From: Selaginella moellendorffii
Lineage: Eukaryota; Streptophyta; Lycopodiopsida; Selaginellales; Selaginellaceae
Reading direction: 5' to 3'
DNA: 37,481 bases
Assembly: GCF_000143415.4 (NCBI RefSeq)
Contig: NW_003314298.1
Coordinates: 564,505-601,985, forward strand
The position numbers and the translations under genes were made by a program. Shown piece by piece: positions 8,171 to 18,379 of the stretch. The notes beneath the pieces are model-generated. The model did not search any database. It was not told where the DNA came from and saw only the letters and a list, made by a program, of their open reading frames with translations. How positions within the stretch are numbered: position 1 is the first letter of the stretch; each line of letters starts with the position of its first letter.

Positions 8171-10444
8171 ATGGACACGACCGAATTCCTGGGGCGCGTG
8201 AAATCGTGCTCTTCGCTCGCGATTGCTCGCCAGCTCCACCAGCAGATCCCCTGCAAGCCCAGCGATGGCGCATTCGTGTGGAACAAGCTGGTCGAGATGT
8301 ATGGGCGCTGCGGGAGCGTCACGCACGCCCGCCAGATCTTCGAGCTCATGGGCGATTCTCACATCCGGGATCTCTTCTCCTGGAGCGCGATCCTCCATGC
8401 CTACATTCGAAACGGGCATTTGGAGGAGGCCAAGGCGCTGTTCGATTCCATGGATCGCTGGAACGTCGCCGTATGCACGACGATGATCGTGGGCTTTGCC
8501 ACCGCACGGAAGATCGAGGCGGCGAGAGGGATTTTCGATTCGATGCCGCTGCTCGACACCGCCGCGATGAATTCGATGATCTCCGCGTATGCACAGTGTG
8601 GCTGTTTCCAGGAATCGATTGAGCTGTTCGCATCAATCCCCCACAAGGATGTGTTCTCGTGGAATGCGATCCTCGCGGCGATCATCAGGGCTCGCCCAAT
8701 CGCGGAAGCGCGAGAGTTCTTCGCGGCGATGGAGGAACGAGATCTCGTGTCGTGGAACCAGATGGTGTCGGCATTCGCGGAGCTGGGCTTCTCGGACGAT
8801 GCCAGGAGCTCGTTTGATTCCATGCCACTGCACGATCTGGCGTCCTGGAACTCGATGCTCGCGGTCGCCGACGGATCAACAGCGCGAGCGCTCTTCCAGT
8901 CGATGCCCGAGTGGAATCTCTTGTCCTGGAACGGGCTTCTCAGCAACACCACCATGGAATCGCTCCCCGCGATCAAAGAGATCTTTGCTCAAATGCCCCG
9001 GAGGGATTCCTTCTCCTGGAACGCGATGCTCGCAGCACTTGCCCGGTCTGGGGAACTCCGCGAAGCCGAAGAGATCTTCGCAAGAATGCCACAGCACAGC
9101 CTCACATCCTTCAACATCATGCTGTCAATCCAATCGATCGATCACGCTAAAAAAACCTTCGATTCCATGCCCGAGCGCGATGTGATCTCTTGGACTTCGA
9201 TGCTCGACGCATATGCCCGGGCTGGGGATCAAGCCGGCGCCAAGCGGCTATTCGATTCCATCCCCTACCACAACCTGGTGACATGGAACTCCATGCTCGC
9301 CACGTACGCCCACCATCGCCACGTCACCGAGGCCGAGGCCACGTTTCGTGCCATGCTGTCGGGCTTGCAGCACGACGTTGTGACGTGGAACACGATGCTC
9401 TCGCTGTACGTGCAGCTGGGCGACGTGCGCCGGGCCGCGCGGCACTTTGACGGCATGCCGCGGCGGAACCTCGTTACGTGGAATGCTCTGATGGCAGCTT
9501 ACGTGGACGCTGGTGACATGGACCGGGCAAAGCGATTGTTTGGTGCTATGCCCGAGAAGGATATTGTGTCCTGGTCTCTCTTGCTATTTCTTGCCGCCAC
9601 AATGGAATCCATCGAAACCATGGAAGGGATATTCGATCAAATGCCTGAAAGAAACCTTGTGTCATGGAACACGATGCTATCTGGCTATGGCGGGAGTGGG
9701 CATCTAGAAATGGCGAGACACATCTTTTTAATAATGCCTTTTAGAGACGTTATTTCTTGGACAGCGTTGTTAACGTCTTACGTGCATGGCCACCTTTTAA
9801 TCGAAGCAAAGATAGTGTTTGATACCATGCCCATGCACAACGTTGTGACGAGGAATGCGTTGCTATCAGCATATGCCCAGAACGGGCATTTGCTGCAATC
9901 GCGAAAGTTCTTTGATCAAATGCCCGAGGTTGACGATCCCGTCTCGTGGAGCGCGATGCTGGCTGGGTACTCCTCCAGCGCTGATTTCTCACAGGCGGCA
10001 GTGGAGCTCTTCTGGCGGATGAATCTGGCGGCCGTTCTTCCCGATCAGGCGTGCTTCCTCTCTATCCTGATCGCTTGCAGCCACGCCGGGAGTGTCAAAT
10101 CCGCCAGGAGTTTCTTCGGATCCATGGATGTGGACTTCCAGATCGATCGCACCAAGCAGCACTACTGCTGCGTGATCGACTTGCTCAGCCGGGGCGGCTA
10201 TCTGGACGACGCGCAAGAGCTCGTCGCGACCATGCCCTTCGATGCCAGTGCCTATGAGTGGAGCTGTTTGCTTGGGGCTTGCCGCAATGGCGGACACAAT
10301 CTTGGCCACGCTCGCGACGCCGCCAAATCGGTTCTAGGCATAGGCGTGGATTCTTCCTCCCAATCTTCTTCTTCTTCGTGTTCTTCCCAAGAATCTTACG
10401 CCTATGTCCTTCTTAGTAATGCTTTCGCCGAGAGTTTAAACTAG
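8171..10444 (+). CDS. intronless PPR protein built of S-type repeats (757 aa)
   Basis: One uninterrupted frame from ATG 8171. After about 35 residues the protein is a chain of some twenty PPR units of about 31 residues, the S-type length. The recurring pattern is VISWTSMLDAYARAGDQAGAKRLFDSIP. Nearly every unit carries the signature SWN or TWN at the first helix and LFDSMP or IFDQMP at the end. Regular P-L-S triplets are not seen except perhaps in the last third (AVELFWRMNLAAVLPDQACF). The end (AYEWSCLLGACRNGGHN..SYAYVLLSNAFAESLN) resembles the start of an E domain and then stops, with a serine-rich insert (SSSQSSSSSCSS). There is no DYW deaminase domain. PPR proteins bind organellar RNA with one unit per base. 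I see no unambiguous transit peptide at the chosen start. A TTG-initiated extension from 8153 is possible but unlikely. Confidence 0.93.
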   Translation: MDTTEFLGRVKSCSSLAIARQLHQQIPCKPSDGAFVWNKLVEMYGRCGSVTHARQIFELMGDSHIRDLFSWSAILHAYIRNGHLEEAKALFDSMDRWNVAVCTTMIVGFATARKIEAARGIFDSMPLLDTAAMNSMISAYAQCGCFQESIELFASIPHKDVFSWNAILAAIIRARPIAEAREFFAAMEERDLVSWNQMVSAFAELGFSDDARSSFDSMPLHDLASWNSMLAVADGSTARALFQSMPEWNLLSWNGLLSNTTMESLPAIKEIFAQMPRRDSFSWNAMLAALARSGELREAEEIFARMPQHSLTSFNIMLSIQSIDHAKKTFDSMPERDVISWTSMLDAYARAGDQAGAKRLFDSIPYHNLVTWNSMLATYAHHRHVTEAEATFRAMLSGLQHDVVTWNTMLSLYVQLGDVRRAARHFDGMPRRNLVTWNALMAAYVDAGDMDRAKRLFGAMPEKDIVSWSLLLFLAATMESIETMEGIFDQMPERNLVSWNTMLSGYGGSGHLEMARHIFLIMPFRDVISWTALLTSYVHGHLLIEAKIVFDTMPMHNVVTRNALLSAYAQNGHLLQSRKFFDQMPEVDDPVSWSAMLAGYSSSADFSQAAVELFWRMNLAAVLPDQACFLSILIACSHAGSVKSARSFFGSMDVDFQIDRTKQHYCCVIDLLSRGGYLDDAQELVATMPFDASAYEWSCLLGACRNGGHNLGHARDAAKSVLGIGVDSSSQSSSSSCSSQESYAYVLLSNAFAESLN

Positions 10445-10797
10445 CCGCCATTGGGCTAGGGTTTTCAAGAGAGAGCATTCCTGATCCGCGAGGCGCCGGT
10501 GGATTTTCTGCCGCTCGCTGCCATGGATTGCCATTTCCGAGCTCCAAGGATGGAATGCAGGTCGCGTACGTCGCCATCGTGCGATCTCGCCCAGGGAAAA
10601 TCCAGCACTTCAACGGTGTATTCCACGCGTTCGAAGGGATTGGAAGGCTGAATTCTAGCGGTCGAAAGGCTGGAAATTAAATCGATCGTGCTCTGCTCGA
10701 GGGTAAGTTGGAAATCATGAATGGCATTTCCTCGAACAGGCAACAGGATCGTCTTATATGAGCACTACAAACTTACTTCTTTGGGACATGCTTCGAT
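10445..10797. other. 3' flank of the PPR gene, no gene seen
   Basis: About 350 bases without a convincing reading frame. It separates the PPR stop codon from the tandem repeat that begins near 10798, and probably contains the PPR 3' untranslated region. Confidence 0.5.
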
Positions 10798-11625
10798 GTC
10801 GATTCTAGAGTTGTAAGTGGGCTGAAAGATTTCCAGGTTCTCGTGATTCCTCGTTTCTAAGATACTGAAGCACGGGTTTGTCTCCTCTTGTGCTTTATTG
10901 CGGTGGCTCTATTTTGTTTTGCAGCTCCAGTTCACAATCGCTATGCGAATTGATGGACTTTCTTGCACCATAGCTTCCGTATGATCAACCTCTGATAAGA
11001 GTCTTGGCCATCTGAGGTAAGTAATTCATACTATAATTTTCTATCTGCCAGACAATCCTCCAGATAAGATAATGCATTTCGCAAAACCGGAATCTAAGCT
11101 CAAGAACTCTGAAGAGAATGCTTCCAAAAGTGAGACTCGCCTCGTCCTGTGAAAAGTGAAGCCTGGCGAAAGATTGAGCAGAATGATAACATTCAAAGTA
11201 AGATTTAAGATCCATGTTAGAACATTCTAATGCGAGTCATACTCTTTATGCAGGAGTCAGGCAATTCTGTGCTTCTACGCGTCACTTGTCGATTCTGGAG
11301 TTGTAAATGAGCTCAAAAATTTCAGGTGCTCGTGATTAATCATTTCTATAGACACTGAAGTACGCAGTCGAGGTAACTACAATTTTCTAATTGCATCGCA
11401 TCTGACAATCTCATATAATGCAAACCGGATTCTAAGCTCAAAAGCTCTGAAGAGAATGCTTCCAAAAGTGAGACGCGCCGTGAAAAGTGAAGCTTGCCGA
11501 GAGTCCCTGGCGGAAAGGCTTGAGTGTGACAACATTCAACGTAAGATTTGAGATCCATTTTAGAACATTCTAATACGGGCCATACTCTTTATGCAGGAGT
11601 CTGGCAATCTTGTGTGATACCTTCT
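10798..11625. repeat. two-copy tandem repeat (about 490 and 340 bases)
   Basis: Copy 1 starts at 10798 (GTCGATTCTAGAGTTGTAA) and copy 2 at 11288 (GTCGATTCTGGAGTTGTAA). Shared later blocks, in the same order, include CTCAAGAACTCTGAAGAGAA against CTCAAAAGCTCTGAAGAGAA, then GAATGCTTCCAAAAGTGAGA, AGAACATTCTAATRCG and ACTCTTTATGCAGGAGTC. Copy 1 carries about 150 extra bases in its first half. Each copy has a short minus-strand frame beginning MDLKSY, but these diverge and look non-coding. The repeat fills the gap between the PPR gene and the GH3 pseudogene, and its origin is unknown. Confidence 0.8.
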
Positions 11626-13386
11626 TGTAGGATGGAAATCATCTCTGGACTGGTGATGCATCTCGGGGTCTTATATTGAGTGGGATTTGTTCCCTTTTCA
11701 AGGCTGTATTGTTGGAGAGCCTTGAATGTCTTACCACGGACGATGCATAACCGAAGTGGACCGATCAAGCCGTTCTCACGACGCTGTTTATATCTCTCGG
11801 TCAGTGAGGTGTCGAGAACGCAGCAGCAGGTTTCCAGGATTATGGGATTCAGGCTAGCACCATTCTTGAGCTCCCAGAAGATCATGTACCTCTGGCCGTC
11901 GTGGTGGCAAGTGAAGTCGACGAGCTCCTGTGAAGCAGGCAGGCAGTGCTGAGACTTCTGGACTGCTACCTGTAGCTCGGCTTCAGTGCTTCTTTCTCTT
12001 GCCATATCAAGCACCGCATTGAGACGATGGACGAACGATATGTTAGGAGAGGAGTTGGAACCCGGTTACACGGACGATGTCCCCAACTTTGTACCGATAA
12101 AGTCCTGGTTGCGAAAGACAACTTCCGTGAACAGACGGATTGTTCTACATTTACCGGACCAGGTGCTGACAACGAGCTCGTATTCCTCGCCAACCTTCAC
12201 GTCTACGAGCTTCACGGTGGATCTGTAGCTTTTGGGGATAGGGGAGGAATTCGTAGTATGCATTCTCCGGATGAATGGTGAAGCTGACGCTCTCAGGTGG
12301 ACAGAATGGATCCAGGTTGAAGCCGAGAACGCACTCCGTGCAGACGTAGTCTCCAGAAACTATGGGAACGCTTCCTCCATATTTTCTTACAGCAAGAGCA
12401 TACGGTGCCATTCCTCCCGTGGTGATGGTCACTATAACCTTGCTTTTCGGCCACAAGCGCTCTACAATACCGCACCATGTGTTATCGGCTGTGCATTCCT
12501 TGCGAATACTCTGCGCTAGCTTGGGATTTGGCCGTAAGCAGAGCGACAAGGAACTTCTCAAGGTCGGGTCGGTGATCTTCGAGTTGAGAGTTCCGGTCTG
12601 GACGTCATCAGCTAGCTCGCTCCACGCCTCCTCCAACAATCGAAGCGCTTCTACCAGTGTTATAGCCAGTGCTGAGTGACGTCTTCGGATCGAATGAGGC
12701 CGCAAAGCAGGTGGCAGTACAAAGACTGGTTGATATCAGGTGCCAGAAGAAGTTCCATGGGACTGGTGAACATTTTCTTCAGATTTTCACCTTGGACTTT
12801 GAAGGACATTGAGGAGGTTGTCGATACTGGAAGGCCGCCAGGGCTCTTGTTTTCTGGTTTTGCAAACAAAAAGCCGAGACACATCGGACTCCATCATATA
12901 TACCGGCCTGCAGACAACCAGATAGTGGCAAAGTCACAAGCCTTCAGCAACGGATACCGACGGAATAGCAGCTCGAGAGACTTCGAAGTAGCAGGAATGA
13001 GTTTGGGTTCTCCACTGACTGTGCCGGAGCTGCTATTCGTGGAAAAAAGCACGAGATTGGACTCATCACAAGAACGTTGTCGCAGCGTACCTCGTGAAGA
13101 AACGGACGACTGGCTCGGCAGTAAGAATGGGAGAAGTGTCGCCATTGGCAATGCGCTGGATGTCGTCTGCAACGTCGTGGTATTCGATGATGAGAAGGCT
13201 GTCGAAGCGGCCTCCATACCTTCGCAGGTACTCGGTCTCGCCGTTGAGCTCCATCATCTGACTAAGCAAGTTCGCTTGCACAGCTGCAGCATCCTTGGTC
13301 TTGGACTCTATATCGTCCCGGGACAAAGCTGGATCCATTGTTGTTGGTGGATTCACAACAGAGGTAGGAGTGCAGAAACTTTGCAT
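11589..13386 (-). pseudogene. GH3: GH3 acyl-acid amido synthetase pseudogene
   Basis: GH3 enzymes use ATP to join jasmonate, auxin or related acids to amino acids. Collinear family blocks are present: DIQRIANGDTSPILTAEP and the nucleotide-binding motif SSGTVSGEPKLIP (joined over a 58-base intron, 13033-13090), FLFAKPENKSPGGLP, LLCGLI, GTLNSKITDP, MAPYALAVRKYGG, ENAYYEFLPY, KLVDVKVGEEYELVVSTWSG then LYRYKVGDIVRVTGF (50-base intron, 12105-12154), and the C-terminal IGPLRLCIVRGKTF and QYKTPRCI. The frame is broken by an in-frame TGA at 12894-12896 and by single-base frame changes near 12670, 12235 and 12045. The blocks remain highly recognisable, so inactivation looks fairly recent. ATG 13384-13386 (or 13336-13338) is the likely old start. 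Sequencing error at four places is the alternative. Confidence 0.88.
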
Positions 13387-13492
13387 GAAAACTGGCCTTA
13401 CAGACAGTGTGAGCCATGATGGTGTTGACCAGACAGGTGAGAAGTGGAATTAAGCATTGCGTTTGTTTCTTGGTCATCTAACTCCGAAATTT

Positions 13493-15160
13493 ATGGTTGA
13501 TGCAGTATCCTTCGGAGGATCTTTGGTTGCAGACAACCTCAAAGCAAAACAAAAGGAGTCACAGCGGCAAGCAATTGAAAGATATGCATCTCTCATAAGG
13601 GAATGTTCCGGCGAAGGAACTTTGGCACAGGGAAAGTGTGTACACTCGCAACTTGTCTCGGATGGCTGGGGGCATGTCACCTTTCTCCAAAATCTCCTGG
13701 TGGAGATGTATGGCAGGTGCGGGAGCCTCTCTGAGGCTTTGTCGGTGTTCCAGGGGATCGAGATGCCCAGCATTTTCTCGTGGACGCTGGTGATCGCAGC
13801 AAGTTCCCGCAACGGGGACTTTGGAGGCGCCTTGGATCTCATCCGGAGAATGCTGCTGGGTGGAGTGAAGCCAGACGAGGCTGCTCTTGTAGCGGTTGTC
13901 AACGTTGCTGCTGGTCTGGAAGACATTTCATTCTCAAGACAAGTTCATGCCTGGGTTGTGGAAGCTAGACATGGCTGCGAGCTCGTTGTTGGGAACGCAT
14001 TGATCAGCATGCACTGGAAGTGCCGGGACAGTGGCTGGGCAGAGCGAGTGTTCTACGGCATGCAAGAGACCGATGTGATCAGTTGGACGTCTATGGCTGC
14101 TGCCTATGCTCAGAACGGACAGCACGCAGAGACTCTTCAGCTGTTCCGCAAGATGGACGTGGAAGGTGTCAAGCGCAACTTTGTCACGTTCGTGACGCTG
14201 GTCGAAGCTTGCACACGGTTCCTGGACTTGGAGAATGGAAGGGTGACGCACTCGAGAATCAAAAGCTCCGGTTTCTGCTCGGTGGTGATCGTCAGCAACA
14301 GCCTCATCCACATGTATACGAAGTGTGGAGATTTGGCGAGTGCCATCGACGTGTTTCGAGGCATGGGGGACAGGAACACAATCTCCTGGACTGCTATGGT
14401 TGCTGCTTACACTCAACACGGTCACTGCAACGAGGCAATCAAGCATTTCCAGTTCATGGACTTGGAAGGTGTGAAGCCCGACGTTGTGACTCTGGTGGCC
14501 GTCGTTCATGCCTGCGGGGGCGTCATGGTGCTGTCCAAGGCCAGGGAGATCCACGCTCGGGTTTCCGACAGTGGCTACTTCAACTCCAACGTTCCTCTGG
14601 CCAATGCTGTGATAAGCATGTATGGCAGATGTGGAGGCCTGGACGACGCAAGAGATTGCTTCAGAAGGTTGAGGTTGAAGAACACGATATCGTGGAGTTC
14701 TCTCATTGCAATCTATGCGCAAGACGGACAAGGCGAGGAGGCGATCCGGCTGTTTAAGCTGATGGTTCTGGATGGAGTGAGGCCGAATTCTAGCAGCTGC
14801 GCCAGCCTCTTGTCCGCTTACAGCCACGAAGGTGACGTTCACGACTGCCGAGAGTGCTTCGCAGCTATAGCAAGTGACTTCGGCCTGGAACCAACGAAGG
14901 ATCACTTTGCCGGCGTGGTTGATCTCCTGGCAAGGCTTGGAATGCTGGACAGAGCCTTGGAGCTGATCAACACAATGCCGTTTGTCCCAGACGTGGCGGT
15001 GTTCTTGGCTTTGCTATCAGCGTGCTGCGTCCACGAGGACTTGGAGCTGGGAAGCGCCGCGGCAGAGCAAGCGTCTGGGCTGGATCCAGCGGACGAGTCA
15101 CCTTACGTGCTGCTGTCCAACGTTTACGCTGCGCTGGGAGTGTGGGGCGAGGCGTTGTGA
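13493..15160 (+). CDS. PLS-class PPR protein ending within its E domain (555 aa)
   Basis: A single frame from ATG 13493. It shows the usual land-plant PLS layout: an opening LIRECSGEGTLAQGKCVHSQL, then alternating P, L and S units (GNALISMHWKCRDSGWAERVF, DVISWTSMAAAYAQNGQHAE, GVKRNFVTFVTLVEACTRF). About four P-L-S sets are recognisable. The tail (DVAVFLALLSACCVHEDLELG..SPYVLLSNVYAALGVWGEAL) is the first half of an E domain, but the protein stops there. The usual KEPG(C/R)SWI segment, E+ and any DYW domain are missing. The stop lies at the start of a short tandem repeat series, which suggests that rearrangement truncated the gene. A target in organellar RNA metabolism is inferred from family. 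It runs divergently from the GH3 pseudogene, 106 bases away. Confidence 0.92.
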   Translation: MVDAVSFGGSLVADNLKAKQKESQRQAIERYASLIRECSGEGTLAQGKCVHSQLVSDGWGHVTFLQNLLVEMYGRCGSLSEALSVFQGIEMPSIFSWTLVIAASSRNGDFGGALDLIRRMLLGGVKPDEAALVAVVNVAAGLEDISFSRQVHAWVVEARHGCELVVGNALISMHWKCRDSGWAERVFYGMQETDVISWTSMAAAYAQNGQHAETLQLFRKMDVEGVKRNFVTFVTLVEACTRFLDLENGRVTHSRIKSSGFCSVVIVSNSLIHMYTKCGDLASAIDVFRGMGDRNTISWTAMVAAYTQHGHCNEAIKHFQFMDLEGVKPDVVTLVAVVHACGGVMVLSKAREIHARVSDSGYFNSNVPLANAVISMYGRCGGLDDARDCFRRLRLKNTISWSSLIAIYAQDGQGEEAIRLFKLMVLDGVRPNSSSCASLLSAYSHEGDVHDCRECFAAIASDFGLEPTKDHFAGVVDLLARLGMLDRALELINTMPFVPDVAVFLALLSACCVHEDLELGSAAAEQASGLDPADESPYVLLSNVYAALGVWGEAL

Positions 15161-15400
15161 TTCCTGGAGATCGACCAAGGAAGAAAGAGCACGGTATGTT
15201 TTCGAGTTCTAGACTTGAAATTCTTCATTCCTTCCAATTCTTTCAGCTGTGATTCCTAGAGATCGAAACCAAACTTAAATTCTTTCAACTTTGGAGGTGC
15301 TGTGGTTGCTGGAGATCGAGCATGGAAGAGCACGGTACGTAAAGCTCTAGACTTAAAATTCTTGATTCCTTACGAGGTCTTTCAGCTGTGATTCGAAACT
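15154..15400 (+). repeat. tandem repeats at the broken end of the PPR gene
   Basis: The block TGTGATTCCTGGAGATCGA, starting at 15155 within the PPR stop region, recurs near 15248 (CCTAGAGATCGA), near 15302 (TGGTTGCTGGAGATCGA) and as the partial GCTGTGATTCGAAAC near 15385. Units 1 and 3 also share AAGAGCACGGTA(T/C)GT, TCTAGACTT(G/A)AAATTCTT and CTTTCAGCTGTGATTC. Each full unit therefore contains a GT..AG bounded stretch that looks like a duplicated exon-intron unit. Confidence 0.7.
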
Positions 15401-15606
15401 TGCAATTCTTCCTGGTAAGAGCATGGTTTTGTATCCATCGGAAGCTTTCCATTGGAACACTTGAGAGCTTTCCATTGGAGCGATAAGTTTATGTTGGTTT
15501 CTTCGTCATCATCTTTCTTATTTTTCTAGCAATGGCTACAAAATTTGCTATTGTTCTCTTGTCTAAGCAAAGATTGTACAGGGAAGTCGTCCTTCCTCGT
15601 CGTTTT
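15400..15606. other. interval between PPR repeats and the COP1 stop
   Basis: About 200 bases shared by two convergent 3' ends. It repeats the phrase GAGCTTTCCATTGGA(A/G) (15449-15480) and holds the COP1 3' untranslated region. No gene is seen. Confidence 0.4.
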
Positions 15607-18379
15607 TCACGGAGCAAGCACCAGAACCTTGATCGTCCCTTGGCTGTTTGCCGCAAGCATCGTTGGGCTATCGCTCTTCCAGCACACAGCACTGATGAAG
15701 TGGAACACATCGTCGTCGCTCTCCTCCGAGTCATGGTTTGTGAATCTGTGCCTTGCTGCTGGCTTGGGAACTTCCTGCTCGCAACAAACAAACAAAAGCC
15801 TCAGATTGATTCTCTTTTTCTCTAGAATCAATCAAATGGACTTACTTTGTGATACACCACGACTTCGTTCGTTTCACTACCGCACGCAATGTACTCGCTG
15901 TTAACTGTCAAGCCTACAAAGTTCTTCTCGTTAGCATGGCCTGTGAGGCTGCGTATCTGCATAGACAAAGCACGGTGTTTGATTTGATCGATCAGGAAAC
16001 CTTCGAGCTAAAGAGCTGTAGAGATATGCATACCTGGGAGCTCTTCTGGACGTCCCACAATCGCAGTGTACTGTCAGTGGAAGCCGAGGCCAACTCGTTG
16101 GGCGATACAAACTTTACATACGAGACGGCTTTTCGGTGGCCGCTAAAGACATGTAGAGGCGACTTGGAGTTCCGGAGATCGTAATAGTGGATATGATGAT
16201 CGGCCGAGCCCACCTAGAAAAAGTAAACCAAGGCACTGTCAAACACAACAAGAATTTTTGCTAGTTGAAAGAAATACCGCGACAAAATTGCTAGATCCGG
16301 GATTGTATTTGACACAGCAAATGTTTGCCTTCATGTCAATGTTCAGGACACTTGTCTCCTGCCTGGTGCACCACAGCTTGACCTGTGCGTCAAAAACACA
16401 AACAGGGAATTCGGGTGTGTAAGTAATAATAAAACACTACCTTTCCGTCGTCACTCCCAGACACTAGCATTGTCGGGTCCGTCCTGGAGAAATCGACGCT
16501 CCAGGCTCTTCTCTCGTGCTCTTCGTACTCCATGACACTCTGCAAGGAGAAACGTACAAAAGTAAACAAACAAGCAAAGAAAGAGTTCCCAAGAGACAAC
16601 TACCTGGCAAGAATTTACATCCCAAACAGTTACAGTGCCTTCATAATCGCTGCTCGCGATTTGTCCCTTGATGTACTTGTTCCAACTTAGGCAGCTTAGC
16701 TTTGACCGCGTAGACATCTCGGCGACAGGACAATGGACGTCTGCAAGCTCGTTGACAACCTGTTAGAAAAAACAAAGTATTAGAAAACAAAAATCACATG
16801 CTCACATACCGTTGCAAATTCGAAAATTTTGATTCGCCGCGAAACTCCTGCAGTGGCAAATAGTTCGTCGTCCCTGTCAAATTCAATACTGAAAACAATA
16901 CACCACTGGTGTTAGAAACTCTAGAGATAATTGAAGACCTCACCTTGAAACAATGTTAGAAGAATGAAATAAGTCTCCGTGTCGTAGCTCAGCCACCAGC
17001 TCCAAACGACTAAGCAAAAATCCAGCTTGAGAAAAACCTTCAAGAAAAGAAGAAAAGTGAAGGTACCTATATCTGGTGAAGCCAGCGAGAATGGATCTAA
17101 AGTCCTCAAGGCCCGAAGGTTGATTAAACCCACCACAGGCTTCTTCGTCTTTCTCCTTTTTAACAATGGCTTCAAACTTTTTCATCTGACGATCACGTCG
17201 TCTCTTATTCAAGTAACAATCTTGCAAGTCTTCAAACTGTCAGATCAGATCCAGAACATAACATTAGTCGCCACTTTCACTGCACTGAGACACACCATAC
17301 CTGGTTTAGCATCCTCTTTTTCTTTGCGGTCTTACAAGGCAGCGGTTCAAAGTCAGAGGTACCATTTGAAGTGCCACCATTCTTCTTCACGAGAGGACCT
17401 CTCGTTGCTTTCCTTTGTTCTCCACCGAGCAAGGCTGCCCCTGCTTGGCCGACACGATGCAAGGGAACCGCAGGACGGTTGTACGGGTTCTCTTGAGCCG
17501 GACAGTCGAGAGCCGGGCAGTCAAGAAGAAAGCGCCACTTCAGCGAGCTTGTTTGTCTCGATTTGAGCAGCTCCTGCCTCTGGATCTCAACAGTAGAGAT
17601 GTCCTCCCTCAGCGACTGCAAGTCCCCTTGAATCTGAGAAACAAGACGGTTAGCATTTGCTCATCTTACAAATCTCTGGTCGGTGTCATCCCAAATGACT
17701 CACGACAACTGACCTCAGAAAGTTCTTCCATCTTTTGCTGCCTAGATCTCTGCAAAAACTCGAGAAGAACCTCCATGTTCACCTCGGCTTCCTCGTGCTC
17801 GGCTTTTCGCTTCTTATCGCTCAACAAAACCAGCAATGAATCGATCTCTTTGAGTGGAACGTCGACGCCCTGTGGGAAAAAAGAATCGAAATCACGCTAT
17901 AGCAAAGAAGACCACAAACCTGTTGTAGAGCAAAACGAAGCTGCTCTGTCGGGGACGCACACGAGATTTGCGACGTAGCAACCTTCTTAAGTATCTGCAT
18001 GGAAAGACCATTGGTTTTTTAGATTTAGCACGAAGAACAACGTAAAAACAAAAGAACAAGAAAAGATCTAAGGAAAGAGGGGAAAACTTACTTTGTTCAA
18101 TAGAAAATTGGGGTAAAGCTGACTGCTAGTGAGGTAGACTCCACAGCACGGGCAGTTCTTCTTGTTGTTGAGGTGCGTGATGATACACATGTAGCAAAAG
18201 CTGTGGCCGCAAGCCGTGAGAAACGCATCCTTCATCGTCTGGATGCAAATCGGGCACTGGAAATCCTTATCCGCCAACAGCCGCGGCCCTTGCTGCTGCT
18301 GTTGCTGCTGTTGCTGCTCGGACGAGAAACTCATCGGCTCCTTCTTGATACACATTGCTCTTGATCGCGCTACATCCAT
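15607..18379 (-). CDS. COP1: COP1 E3 ubiquitin ligase, photomorphogenesis repressor (about 661 aa)
   Basis: Thirteen exons, all GT..AG and in frame: 18092-18379, 17920-17994, 17714-17869, 17301-17633, 17067-17236, 16944-17009, 16810-16888, 16604-16759, 16441-16539, 16278-16382, 16034-16213, 15846-15956 and 15607-15774. Arabidopsis COP1 also has 13 exons and 675 residues. Domain order: polyglutamine near residues 22-30; a RING finger at about 42-80 ([20 protein letters not shown]); a coiled coil ([20 protein letters not shown]); a basic nuclear-localisation region ([17 protein letters not shown]); and seven WD40 repeats from about 360 ([36 protein letters not shown], ending [13 protein letters not shown]). 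COP1 with SPA proteins ubiquitinates HY5 and other light regulators in the nucleus in darkness. The loop before the last repeat is shorter than in Arabidopsis. The gene looks intact. Confidence 0.97.

Noticed and set aside
13934-14905. A 323-codon minus-strand frame opposite the second PPR gene
   Set aside because: Repeated antisense of PPR units produces a long open frame; the plus-strand protein has clear PPR motifs.
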